Below are positions 51,001 through 60,500 of a stretch of 64,000 nt of DNA, one piece after another. The DNA is taken from contig OZ037773.1 in the NCBI GenBank assembly GCA_964035545.1, positions 9,401,751 to 9,465,750 on the forward strand, in the 5' to 3' direction. The position numbers and the translations under genes were made by a program. How positions within the stretch are numbered: the stretch's first letter is position 1; each line of letters opens with the position of its first letter. The DNA comes from Bugula neritina. Taxonomy: Eukaryota > Bryozoa > Gymnolaemata > Cheilostomatida > Bugulidae. The notes under the pieces were generated by a model. That model saw only the letters and a list, made by a program, of their open reading frames with translations. It had not been told where the DNA came from and did not search any database.

Positions 51001-52567
51001 ATCAAATATTAATGCATTGAATTCACTGAAAAGAAAAAAGAAAATTTGCAGGTTACTTGCAGTGTTCATTACAATCTATGTGATCAAATAACAGCCGTTT
51101 TACAGTAAGAAAAAGATAGAACAACTCTGGTAGAGTGAATTATGATGGAATATATTAGTGTTGTGAGTTGACAGCTCCAAAATACCTGCAGCAGACATTA
51201 TAATAGCATCAAGAATATCAACAGTTAAACTACATGTGTTTGCAGTTAGCTTAAAGCTGGGTCTCCTATACAAGGTAAGTCTCCACTGTGGGTCAAGTTG
51301 ATAGAAAAGTCATGAAGCTACCAGCTCAACCAAACCTACTAACGGATCAAATTCTCTAGCAGACGAAATACTGCTGGTATATGCAGAGTGAAATTGTATT
51401 GTGTGCAGGGAAATCCATAGGACTACATATTTCATTTGACAAAATTTAACTTTGAAGTTACTAATCATTCAGAGATAATAAATTGAATCAGTTTGAAGGA
51501 AAAATTCAATCATGAACTCAAATTGAAATTATTTGCCTGGTCAGAAAAACTCTTAAACTTTGTAGCCTATAACATTTTATGAGCTGTAAGATTGACAAAC
51601 AGCAGTAGCAGTGTATTAGTAGCACCTAGTAGTAAACTAACAGCAGTAGCAGTGTATTAGTAGCACCTAGTAGTAAACTAACAGCAGTAGCAGTGTATTA
51701 GTAGCACCTAGTAGTAAACTAACGGGTTACTAGGTCATACTGGATGATAAAGACAGCTGCTGAAATATTACAAAATCTGTCAACTTCTGAAGATTTCCAC
51801 AGATAGTCTGTTACACTCATTATAGTAGTGTATATTAAAGTAGAGTAGAGTATACAGGGTAGAGTAGAAAGCTACTGAAATCCAAGCCTGATACGAATAC
51901 ATGATTTACAAAGAATCATGGCAGAAATACACAGAATTGGCCAGAAACATGTTAATTCGATAAACAGTAAAACATACAACCTTTAGTCATAGTAAATATT
52001 GGGCTGATTAAGGTATTACGTTTCAGTTTAGAGTTTAAAGTTCCTGTTTTGTGTTGCAAAATCCTGAATAATTGTTTGTAAATATTGCTAAAGACAGCTG
52101 ATTTGACAAACTATAAAGTCAATAGAGGCTGACTTTACTGATTAAATTAAACTATTGAGTTGACTAATTAATTTAGTGTTAATAGTCAGACTGTATAGCA
52201 GTAACTCAATGATCTCAAAGTGAAAAGCTCAAGGTGTGTTTGTATATTCACTTTTTTCAGTCAGTTAGGTTCAGTAAAATCTAAGTTCTGTAATTATCTT
52301 TATGAAATTTAGTTTGGAGTGGCAGTGGAAATTCTAAGAATTGAGACATTCAAGTGTGATGCTCTATACAGAGGATCTATTCACCTTTGACATGCTGCCG
52401 CTGTAAGCGCTGCTGATATCCTGTGCTGTGAGTAGACTGAGATCCACGCCATTACACACAATCCTGTCACCATTGAGGGGCTGTGTTATGCACTGAGGTA
52501 CATTCTGTGAGCTGCTGTAAGATACTAAGGCTATGAGACTACATAACGCTAAGGCGGTTCGATCCAT
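42061..52567 (-). CDS. Leucine-rich-repeat single-pass receptor, 17 exons, about 855 aa
   Basis: Exons on -: 52385-52567 (ATG), 50659-50885, 49245-49387, 48817-48958, 48088-48228, 47415-47538, 47177-47267, 46607-46793, 46093-46240, 45600-45774, 45163-45228, 44608-44737, 44203-44312, 43706-44018, 43235-43409, 42570-42673, 42061-42169 (TGA); all phases agree. Residues 1-~21 are a signal peptide (ALALCSLIALVSYSSS), followed by a Cys-containing N-cap. LRRs follow (e.g. LEYLSLRGNHIRNLDF, LEFLSLSHNQLTTI, LRYLDLHGNRLSSL), then a Cys-rich C-terminal cap and membrane-proximal Cys-rich segment (EACCSNP, PDCCVDSP). One TM lies at ~543-562 (VIGYLLALILLLVIVWFIL). The ~290-aa cytosolic tail is rich in Ser, Pro and Arg; I see no TIR, kinase or death domain. 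It is probably a cell-surface adhesion or recognition receptor; the ligand is unknown. A 5'-UTR intron is likely (acceptor TTTCTAG|ATTCTC about 12 bp before the ATG, a donor candidate AAG|GTAAGG near 53336). Confidence 0.88.
42890..43232. repeat. Degenerate (GAGTAAT/GAGTAGT)n tract
   Basis: Plus-strand GAGTAATGAGTAATGA-type heptamers and octamers in an LRR-receptor intron. It is near the donor of exon 43235-43409, but on the opposite strand sense, so unlike other arrays here it does not copy the splice site. Confidence 0.8.
45336..45396. repeat. 22-bp repeat, about three copies
   Basis: ACTCAGTCTAATAGAGTCAGA repeated three times in an LRR-receptor intron. Confidence 0.9.
48206..48550 (-). 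repeat. 39-bp minisatellite containing the acceptor and first bases of an LRR exon
   Basis: On - the exon starts at 48228 after TTTACAG with ATATGACACAGTGGTGGATAT. The same acceptor plus exon start recurs every 39 bp about eight times upstream (ACTTACAG|ATATGACACAGTGG…), to about 48545. One unit (about 48414-48425) has lost two bases. From that point to the exon (four to five units) the sequence is open in the exon's own frame. Confidence 0.93.
48968..49232. repeat. Imperfect (ATATAGTATACAGTA)n tract
   Basis: Units of 10-17 bp (AGTAATATAATACAC, AGTATACAGTAATAT) fill the LRR-receptor intron between exons 49245 and 48958. ORFs across it are artefacts. Confidence 0.9.
49388..49592 (-). repeat. 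20-bp minisatellite copying the acceptor of exon 49245-49387
   Basis: On - about ten units of CTATTACCTACAGTGTATAA lead into the real acceptor CTATTACTTACAG|A. Each unit is pyrimidine-rich and ends in a CTACAG that could act as an acceptor. The 20-bp period is out of frame. Confidence 0.93.
49726..50478. mobile_element. Putative MITE / non-autonomous DNA transposon with imperfect TIRs
   Basis: The left end reads GCCACACTACAGTCCAAAAG then CCATTTTGAACGC. The reverse complement of the right end reads GACACACTACAGTCGAAACT, then GCCATTTTGGAGC. The element is GC-richer than its surroundings (CGCGTTTTCGAGG, TGACGTCA, GATTGGTTA). It has no ORF and lies in LRR-receptor intron 2. A target-site duplication is not clear to me. 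Confidence 0.65.
51601..51723. repeat. 41-bp direct repeat, three copies
   Basis: Three perfect copies of a 41-bp unit beginning AGCAGTAGCAGTGTATTAGT, in LRR-receptor intron 1. Confidence 0.95.
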
Positions 52568-54950
52568 CGCTCTGTGAGAATCTAGAAACAGGAGAATTGC
52601 ATTTAGCTGCAGCAGTAGTCCAAGTGTGAATACTGTAGGTGGGCACATTAACAGAGAAATGTAGCAACAGGAGTTATGCTTTCATGTGAGTTTCAACATA
52701 CACCCAAAAACCAAATGAATAAAGAAAATTAAAGAACTTGAGCTATTGAAAATTCTTTGTCATTGATGGGAGAAAAGAAGAAAAAAATCATGTAAATATA
52801 CGTTTTAATTGAATCAGTTTAGAAGTTTACAAGCTCTATATCTCAATCTACCAAAACCAAATGTTCCCAGAAGAGATTACAATAGAAAATTATTAAACCG
52901 AACTCTGCTAGAAACTATAAACAATACCTGAAATAATGCTGAAAGAATGCTTCACAAAATTTGACCTGTAAATCGTAATATTTCACCTCAAGGCGTGGAG
53001 GTTTTCAAACCGCAATATATTGTCAATATTATGAATAATGTTGTCAATATTACAAACAGTATTTTTTATCCCCTCCCAAACCTGTGGGGGTGGGTGACAA
53101 GGAGTAAAGGGGTGTGTCAGTCAAAGTGATTAAAAGTCAGCACCTATTAAAGGCAGCATATAGAGGCAGCTATGCAAGTGAAATAAGCTGCCAGATCAAA
53201 TAACAAATATAATTCTAAATTACATTAAGTAGAACAGTTCACTGACCAAATCTTCATTAGAAATCAGGCTAACAAATAAAGCTTAGTTGTTGAGGAGCTG
53301 TGAAGGTGAGCTTAATAATAGAAGTTACCTTACCTTGAACAAAATAAAGACAATAGTCACAATAATATCCAGAGTAGTACAAAGTCAGCGTGACTGAACA
53401 AGCAGCATATGAAGTCAACCCCTGCAGCTGTGAGGATTGAGTCAGCAGTGAATAGTATTAACAGCATAATTATATTTAATTATTACCAATAAATTATCAC
53501 CCTGAATGAGTGATGACTCAATAATAGGAAACTGAAGAATAAAGCTGAGGGTTTGTAGACCACCAGTGATATGGGGTCACGCCATGTGGCCATAAGAGTG
53601 GCCATAGTATGGTATGCTGTGGACTTTAGCACTGCGGTGTGTCATATTGACTAATCTAATAAATTCTACTAGTTTACACTTTTGTAAGCTTCTGCAGGCA
53701 GAATGAGAATGTGTGCCTTTAATAATCACCTAATATGGTCAGTTAAAGAGCTTGCAGTCACGTGATGTGACTTATACACTAGCAACACTTTGGGCAGTTT
53801 AAAGAAAGCTTTAAATATTGTTTCCAAGTCATAATATAGATAAAACTAATTATAACGAGTGTTGAACACCACAAAATCAACTAAAATACTGCATAGTTCC
53901 AATATTAAGGAAAAAGAATCTGTATTAAGTGAAGCAAAAAAAATATTTAGCTTATAGTAGAGGTGAAAAAATTTCAAATCTTCTGAGTATATACTATATA
54001 TTTATTCTAAATTAAATTTAATTATCATATGCAATAGCAACTCACCATCAAATAATGAAATGTATAAAATATAGTTGCTTACCCTTGCTTGGTTCGTGAA
54101 AATGAAACAGTAGTATGTCTGTACAGTATATTTTTATAATAGTAGAAAATAAAATCAACAAACTTTGTTAAGGCAACAAATATATCTGTTGAACAATGTG
54201 TAAAATTTGACAGCTTTTAGCGTGTGCCGCACTATATATATATGTTACTGTTCTGTTTAGATTATGTTGTGGTATTTATGACTCAATGACAAGGCATCGT
54301 GATACGACTTCTCATATTCACAGTGACAGCTTCTTATGCGCAATCTGATTGGATAATTCAGACTTCTGCAAGTTAGGTTAATTATAAACAGATGGGAGGA
54401 GAAACTATTTCTATCCATGAAATGAGACATGCCATGACTCACAGTTCCCTTTTATGGAGGAAAACTCCACAAAACAATCCTCGTTATGGTAATGCGTGAT
54501 GGAGTTATTGATAAAGGCCATGCAAAGTGGAGATAAACTTTTAAAGAAGAAAACATTTATATAAGCAATAAGACTAGAAATCTAGAGACTAGAAAATATT
54601 AACTATTATTGAACTGATATTTGGTGAACTGTTCCACTGTAAGTCAGGTTGTTGGTAAGAACTTAGGTAAATTATTTACTTACTGAACATACACCTACAC
54701 TTTACCATGATACGACATACCACATATATACAGTGACATTAAAGTTTATACTAATTTATTAGAAACTTTTTGTGATATGGGAGTTCCTTTACCTTTTTAC
54801 ATGACCATTTGTTATCACTTACAAAACACTGTGTAGACTCAAATTAATTTCAAATGCTCTAATCACAAATATGGAGAAAGAAGATCTTCAAGGGAAACAC
54901 ATCACAAGTTCCTTATTTCAACTCACCTTGGAATTGAGAGAACCTGTGAT
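52568..54950. other. 5' region of the LRR receptor; otherwise no gene seen
   Basis: On - an acceptor (TTTCTAG, about 52580) precedes the ATG and a donor-like AAG|GTAAGG lies near 53336, which suggests a non-coding first exon upstream of it. The remainder to 54.9 kb is AT-rich; I see no other exon. Confidence 0.45.
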
Positions 54951-54954
54951 CCTT

Positions 54955-55205
54955 CTGCACATCTATCTTTCTGCATATCTATCTTTCTGCACATCTATCT
55001 GTCCGCATGTCTGTCTTTCTGCACATCTATCTTTCTGTATGTCTATCTTTCTGCATGTCCATATGTCTGTATGCATGTCCATATTTCTATTTGTCTGTAT
55101 ATCTGTCTGCATGTCTCTCCATCTGCATATCTATCTGCATAAATGTCTGTCTGCATATCTACATTTCCATATTCCTGCATATCTGTCTGCATGTCTATAT
55201 GCCAG
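54955..55205. repeat. (TCTGCATATCTATCTT)n minisatellite
   Basis: About 250 bp of 8-16-bp units (TCTGCATATCTATCT, TCTGCATGTCTGTCT). The two overlapping + ORFs (AYLSFCTSI and similar) are repeat products. Confidence 0.9.
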
Positions 55206-55374
55206 GACGCTAAAGGCTTGGATACCAGCTAGTTCTACAACCATGGAGTTTTTTTACAGATTCTAGAAAACTATAGATGAATCACGTTTAACAGCTAATG
55301 TAATGGATTTTAACGCTCTAGTAATTATATCGGCGTCACTATTATAATGGACTTGGCGTAACTTTGTAAATACT

Positions 55375-55810
55375 GTTAAATGTTGTAATTATAGCTAAGC
55401 TCCTTGCTTAGCTTTCTAATGCCTCAAATATTGTAATTATAGCTAAGCTCTTAGCGTAATAATTGTGAATTGTCTTCCTATTTTTATTGTTTGTTTTTAA
55501 GTAATAGTTTTTGGAGTTATGTTTGCCTGCCACTTCTTTTTATCTGCAATAATTTATGTGAGCTGAGGTTTGGCCGAGGGCGGCGATTTCGGAGGGGGTA
55601 TGTCCGATTTCGGACGGATTCTTCCGAAGTCGGCAACCGGAACTCCGAAATCGGCCGATTTTCGAACCCCTATAGTAGCAGGAACTTCTTGCAGTATATA
55701 AAGGCGAGCATTTCCAGTATCAAATCAGTCTAACACTGGAGCTCGCAGAGGAAACTACTATATACATCAATAAAGGCTATTATAATCAACATTTTACAAA
55801 GACTTTTATT
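55375..55810 (+). mobile_element. LTR-like sequence with TATA box and polyA signal (possible solo LTR)
   Basis: A duplicated TGTAATTATAGCTAAGCTC (about 55381 and 55433) is followed by a GC-rich block with CCGATTTCGG-type inverted motifs (55580-55670). Then come TATATAAA at 55695-55702 and AATAAA at 55769-55774, about 70 bp apart. That U3-R spacing, in isolation from any gene, fits an LTR. The ends and target duplication are not defined, and no gag/pol is present. Confidence 0.4.
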
Positions 55811-55859
55811 CAACAATCACAAGTATTGGCATGCAGACTACTTGTCTATTTCATTAAAC

Positions 55860-57430
55860 CAGCAAAATCATAACACTATAACTGTTAGTCCAATGATTTA
55901 ATAGTTCTCATTTTGTGACTAAGTTTCATACTAATTAATTTAATAGCTTCTAAATATTTGGAATCTATAAACATATTTAATTCGATCAGTCACTAGCAGA
56001 CCATCTAGCCTTGGGTTTACAATATTGGATTAAAAATATAATATTAATAATAATTGTTTAATAATTTTGTCAAACTCATACTGCTAGTGAATCTGATACT
56101 CATACATTCACAGTGGGAGTAATACTAATAGTTATACTTATACACATAATATTACTTTCAGTGATAAAACTTTTACTTATACTCATACTGATAGCGTTAG
56201 TGACAATGCTTATTGACATTATACCTAATCTGAGCTTCTGGTCATGGTGGGTAGCATACTGATACTCATAATCATACCAATACTCAATCTCATAGCCATA
56301 CCCATAGTCACCCTGATAGTGATACTGAGTCTGATACTGATACTCATACTGTGATACTGATAGTGATAGTCACTTAGTTATACTCATACTCATACTGATA
56401 CTCATACTCATAGTCATACTCATAGTGATACTCAAAGGCAGTCTCATAGTGATATTGAATGCGATACTAATAGTAATAGTAATTCATACTGGTATTATAT
56501 TTATACTAATATGAATTCACTAGTGTTAATGTCTAACTCTAATACTAATAGTAAATGTAATAATAATTTATTATAATACTAAATAAGATAAGCTATTAAG
56601 CTTTACTGGAAACAAACGAGAAACAGCAATAGTTGAATCACCAAACAATTGCTATGAACCTAATAATAGATGCACAGTGTGCGGGTACCATTGAGGGACT
56701 TCGTATTGGTGGTTTCGGTACCAAGCTTATTGTTGACCCGCACATGCCCTGTAGAAAATACAATTCGCAGTTTTTATTCAGTTTTATTTTAATTTAAATA
56801 ATTAAATACTAGCTACTGCAAGCTGGCCTGGTAACAGCTTTATTTTATTTTTTCTGTTTGCACTAGACACAGTATTTCAGTTTTTGGGCTAATTAATTAT
56901 GATTGTCATGCATACTTATATTGATATTGTTACAATAATATTAAATTTAATTCATTTACTTTTAGATTTAGTTGCAACTTGTAATACTTATACTAATACT
57001 AATAGCAATAGTAATACTGTAATAGTAATACTAAGTCTAATAGTAATAGTTATACTTATACTTATGTTTTATACTATTGAGTTATACTTATAATAATACT
57101 AAGTCTAATTGATTATGATATTCATATTAAGTATTATTTGTATGTATATTCAATTTCAATGTGAATGTGAGTGACTAAATCTAATACTAATAGACAATGA
57201 CATAGTAATAATAATAATATCAATACCATGTTGATAATTGCTGTATTTTAATTTATATCTATATTTTATTAATATTTATATTCACTATTAATATTATTAT
57301 ATTTATTTATTAAATTTATATTGTTTAAGTTTAACTTGTTTGTTGTTAATGTTATAGTATTAGTTTAAAGTTATTAGTTATAACTAATACTAATACCTAA
57401 TCTTAATCTTGTAGCACATTTGTGCTTTGT
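55860..57430. repeat. Low-complexity TACTAA/ATAGTA-rich region
   Basis: About 1.5 kb dominated by degenerate ACTAAT, ATACTC and ATAGTA hexamers on both strands, interrupted near 56.65-56.76 kb by a more complex, GC-richer segment. Confidence 0.75.
56650..56760. other. Isolated GC-richer segment with a hairpin
   Basis: GTGCGGGT (56679-56686) and ACCCGCAC (56736-56743) form an 8-bp stem enclosing two GGTACC sites, inside low-complexity DNA. One + frame across it is open from an ATG at about 56653. It may be a small structured RNA, an orphan exon or a transposon scrap; I cannot decide. Confidence 0.3.
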
Positions 57431-57565
57431 ATAACTATAATTTTCTTGATCTGATCTGTTTTTGAGAACTGTTAGTGTTACTGAAAGTGATCTTGCAGCT
57501 GATGGAAAAGCTGTAACTATGAGGATGCTGACCAAGTTGATTCTGAACATATAATTTGTAACCTG

Positions 57566-60500
57566 ATGCCTTCTACGTCGTTCAATGTGGCAGTTACTGC
57601 TGCGCTGACTGGTGTATCCTTGGGTGTTCTAATTTACGTAATATATAGAAAGTCAATTTCTAATCAAGCAGCTAACAACCGTAGAAAACACAGGTCAAGT
57701 GGGACACATGGAGATGGAAAAACAGAAGGTAAATCTTGTAGTTAGAATAAAAATCTTTTGATTGATTGCTAGTAAATACATAACATTTGTTTTGTTTTTA
57801 ATAACTTTTATTTTAAGACTTGCTTTCAATTTCAGGTGTGAGGGGGAGTTGTGAGAGCTCACATTTTAGTTAAAATTACTATTTCTCTTGTCTTCCTGCC
57901 ACAGTATTCATTCTGCTTGGATATATTATTATTTTACTTGCAAAGTCTCACTCAAAGGGAACCACTTATTGATTGCTTTCCTTGATAATTTAAACTTTAA
58001 ACAGTGAAATTAATTTTATAGCTCTAATCTATTTTTAAAACTGATAGTGCTAAAAACATTGTATATAAAAGTTTATGCCACCATGTGAATCAATACTTTT
58101 TAGCCAATTATGATGAATAAAGTTTCTCGTCTCACTGCGTTTATTGCTCTCTGTAATTGACACAATTGTCACAATACTCTTTATCTCTATATAAATGCTA
58201 CGTGGCTGTAAATAAATAATTTACTGTTTGTTAACATGTCTATTTATTAATTGCAGATGTAGTCACTTCAGAAGGTTTCACAGTTATCAAATTGACTGTA
58301 CCAAAGGAGATGGTGGGGGCCATCATTGGCCGACAAGGTGCTAATATTAAACAGGTGTGCTATTCACTTTTAGTTAATACTACTTGCTGTTATGCTATTT
58401 GAACTTTTGCTAACGAATTACACGTAGTTCTAATTCTTACCGAGTGATGTCATAATATGAGTTTCTACTAGCCAAAGTCATTTAGTTTTATTTCCTCTGA
58501 AATAAGGGCGTACAAGACCAATTCTAATGCTGAACAAGTGGATTAGTTATGTCGACTAGTAGTCAGCTATGTTGACTACTAGTTAGCCATGTTGACTACT
58601 AATCAGTCATGTTGACTAGTAGTTAAACTGTGTTTAGATCCAATCAGAGACCAAGACCAAGATTGACTTCAGCAAGCAGACCGAAGAGGGTCCGGAGCGA
58701 ACCATCACAATCAGAGGAAGTGAGAAAGGTGAGTGTCTCAGTCTACACTTCCTGTGGCAGATGACTCTCCGCTAAGGGAGGTCTGTCTTGTGTAGACCTA
58801 GAATCAAACCTTTCCTCTACTGACCCTTGCCTGTTCACCTATCTGTGTGCAGAGGAGTGGGGTGTTATAATATCCTCAAATATTGTTGCCAGGCACACAG
58901 GATGCCGAGCTAAAGATACTTCACATAGTTTACGGTCAGCCTAACAAAGATGTCTACGTGTTGTCTGTTCCACGCGGTAGTCTGGGGTTCATCATCGGTA
59001 TGTATGTTCTAGTACACTATTCTAGTACACTATTCTAGTACACTAGTACACTATTCTAGTACACTAGTACACTAATTTATTCTGATGTGTCACTATTTCC
59101 TGTGTAAGTTAGTGGTATACTTGTTTCACTGTATCTTGCTTTAAGTACTTATTTATTAACAAAGTCGTTGCATTTCATCTAAATTATAGAATTTGATTCT
59201 ATATCAGTGTTGTGTGTGTTTATTTTAGTACTAATTAGTAATAAGTAGAACCAAGGGCTATTAATTGTTGAGGTCACATTTTCTTCAAATTATAGAGATT
59301 TCACATTGCTTTTCAACCTTATATGTTTCAAATTGACCTCTAGTGGTACTCTAGTACCCCTGTCTTTCTTCATGTCATACAGATCAGTATATGCTATTTT
59401 CAAGGTAAAGGAGGGGAAACAATAAAGAAAGTTCAACACAACTCAAAATGCCATGTCAAGGTCAACTCGGATGAGAAGTCAACTGCAGACGTATCTGACA
59501 TCACTATCACAGGCATTCCCGATGATATACCAACAGCAGTTGTGAGTTGTGTGCCCTCTGTACATTATTCATCTTGTTATATAGAACTTCATAGTCACTG
59601 AGTCTAGTTGCTAGAGTTGAATTAGTTTCACCAAAGAGCTGTCTTGTGCTCTACCACTCTTAGAGCCTAGGTCATATAGATATGAAAAGATTTGTAAACA
59701 TTCCCGCTGGCTCAAGTAAAGGTAAGCTACCCTCACCACTACCTTCAGAGTCATATCAATTAGTCAAAGTGACTGTTCAGCTTCGACAGGCTGTAGTTGT
59801 GAATGTTTATTAGAGCGTGTCACTTGGAAATATTATTTTTCTGAACAAAGTTAATCGAAGCTATTATATCTAGACTAGATTTGTCTTCTCCTGTCCTTCT
59901 GTCATATTCCCTCAGTTCCATCTCCTGTAGAATCTAATCAATGAGCTGGTGTCAGAGTGGCAGGCCAAGCAGCAGAAGAAACAGCTCGGCAGTAAATCTC
60001 GTAGACCGGTGACTCGTAAACCGCGTTTAGCAGCACCGCTGTTTCCTGGTAGGTTGATTGTTAGTAGGTACATGCAGGCATTTGTACTAGTACTCACTAT
60101 TTACTATATTATATACTTACAGCTATAAATACTTACTATAGTATGTACGTATAGTTATATATTCTTACTATAGTTTATAAGTAGAGTTAATATTCTGGTA
60201 ACATTTGCTTGTCTCAGGTTCACCGCTGCCGCTAGAGGATTGGCCGGACCACGCTGACTTTGTAGAATGTTACGTGACAGCCACAGTCAACCCGACTCAC
60301 ATCTGGGTGCAGCGTCTCACGCCTTCTGCCACTAAACTGGAAGAGATCAATAGGAAGCTTACTGAGCTCTACTCCAATACAGCCGAAGTATTTCCCTCTT
60401 TCTACTTCTCTCTACTTCTTAATCTCTTCACTTCTTAGCCAGCTAAGAAAATGAAAATATGTTTATATAGCTTTTATTGAAGAAGTCTTTTATTCACTCT

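Noticed and set aside
54871-55266. 131-codon ORF with YLSFCTSI repeats
   Set aside because: Encoded by the TCTGCATATCTATCT minisatellite; both overlapping frames are equally open.
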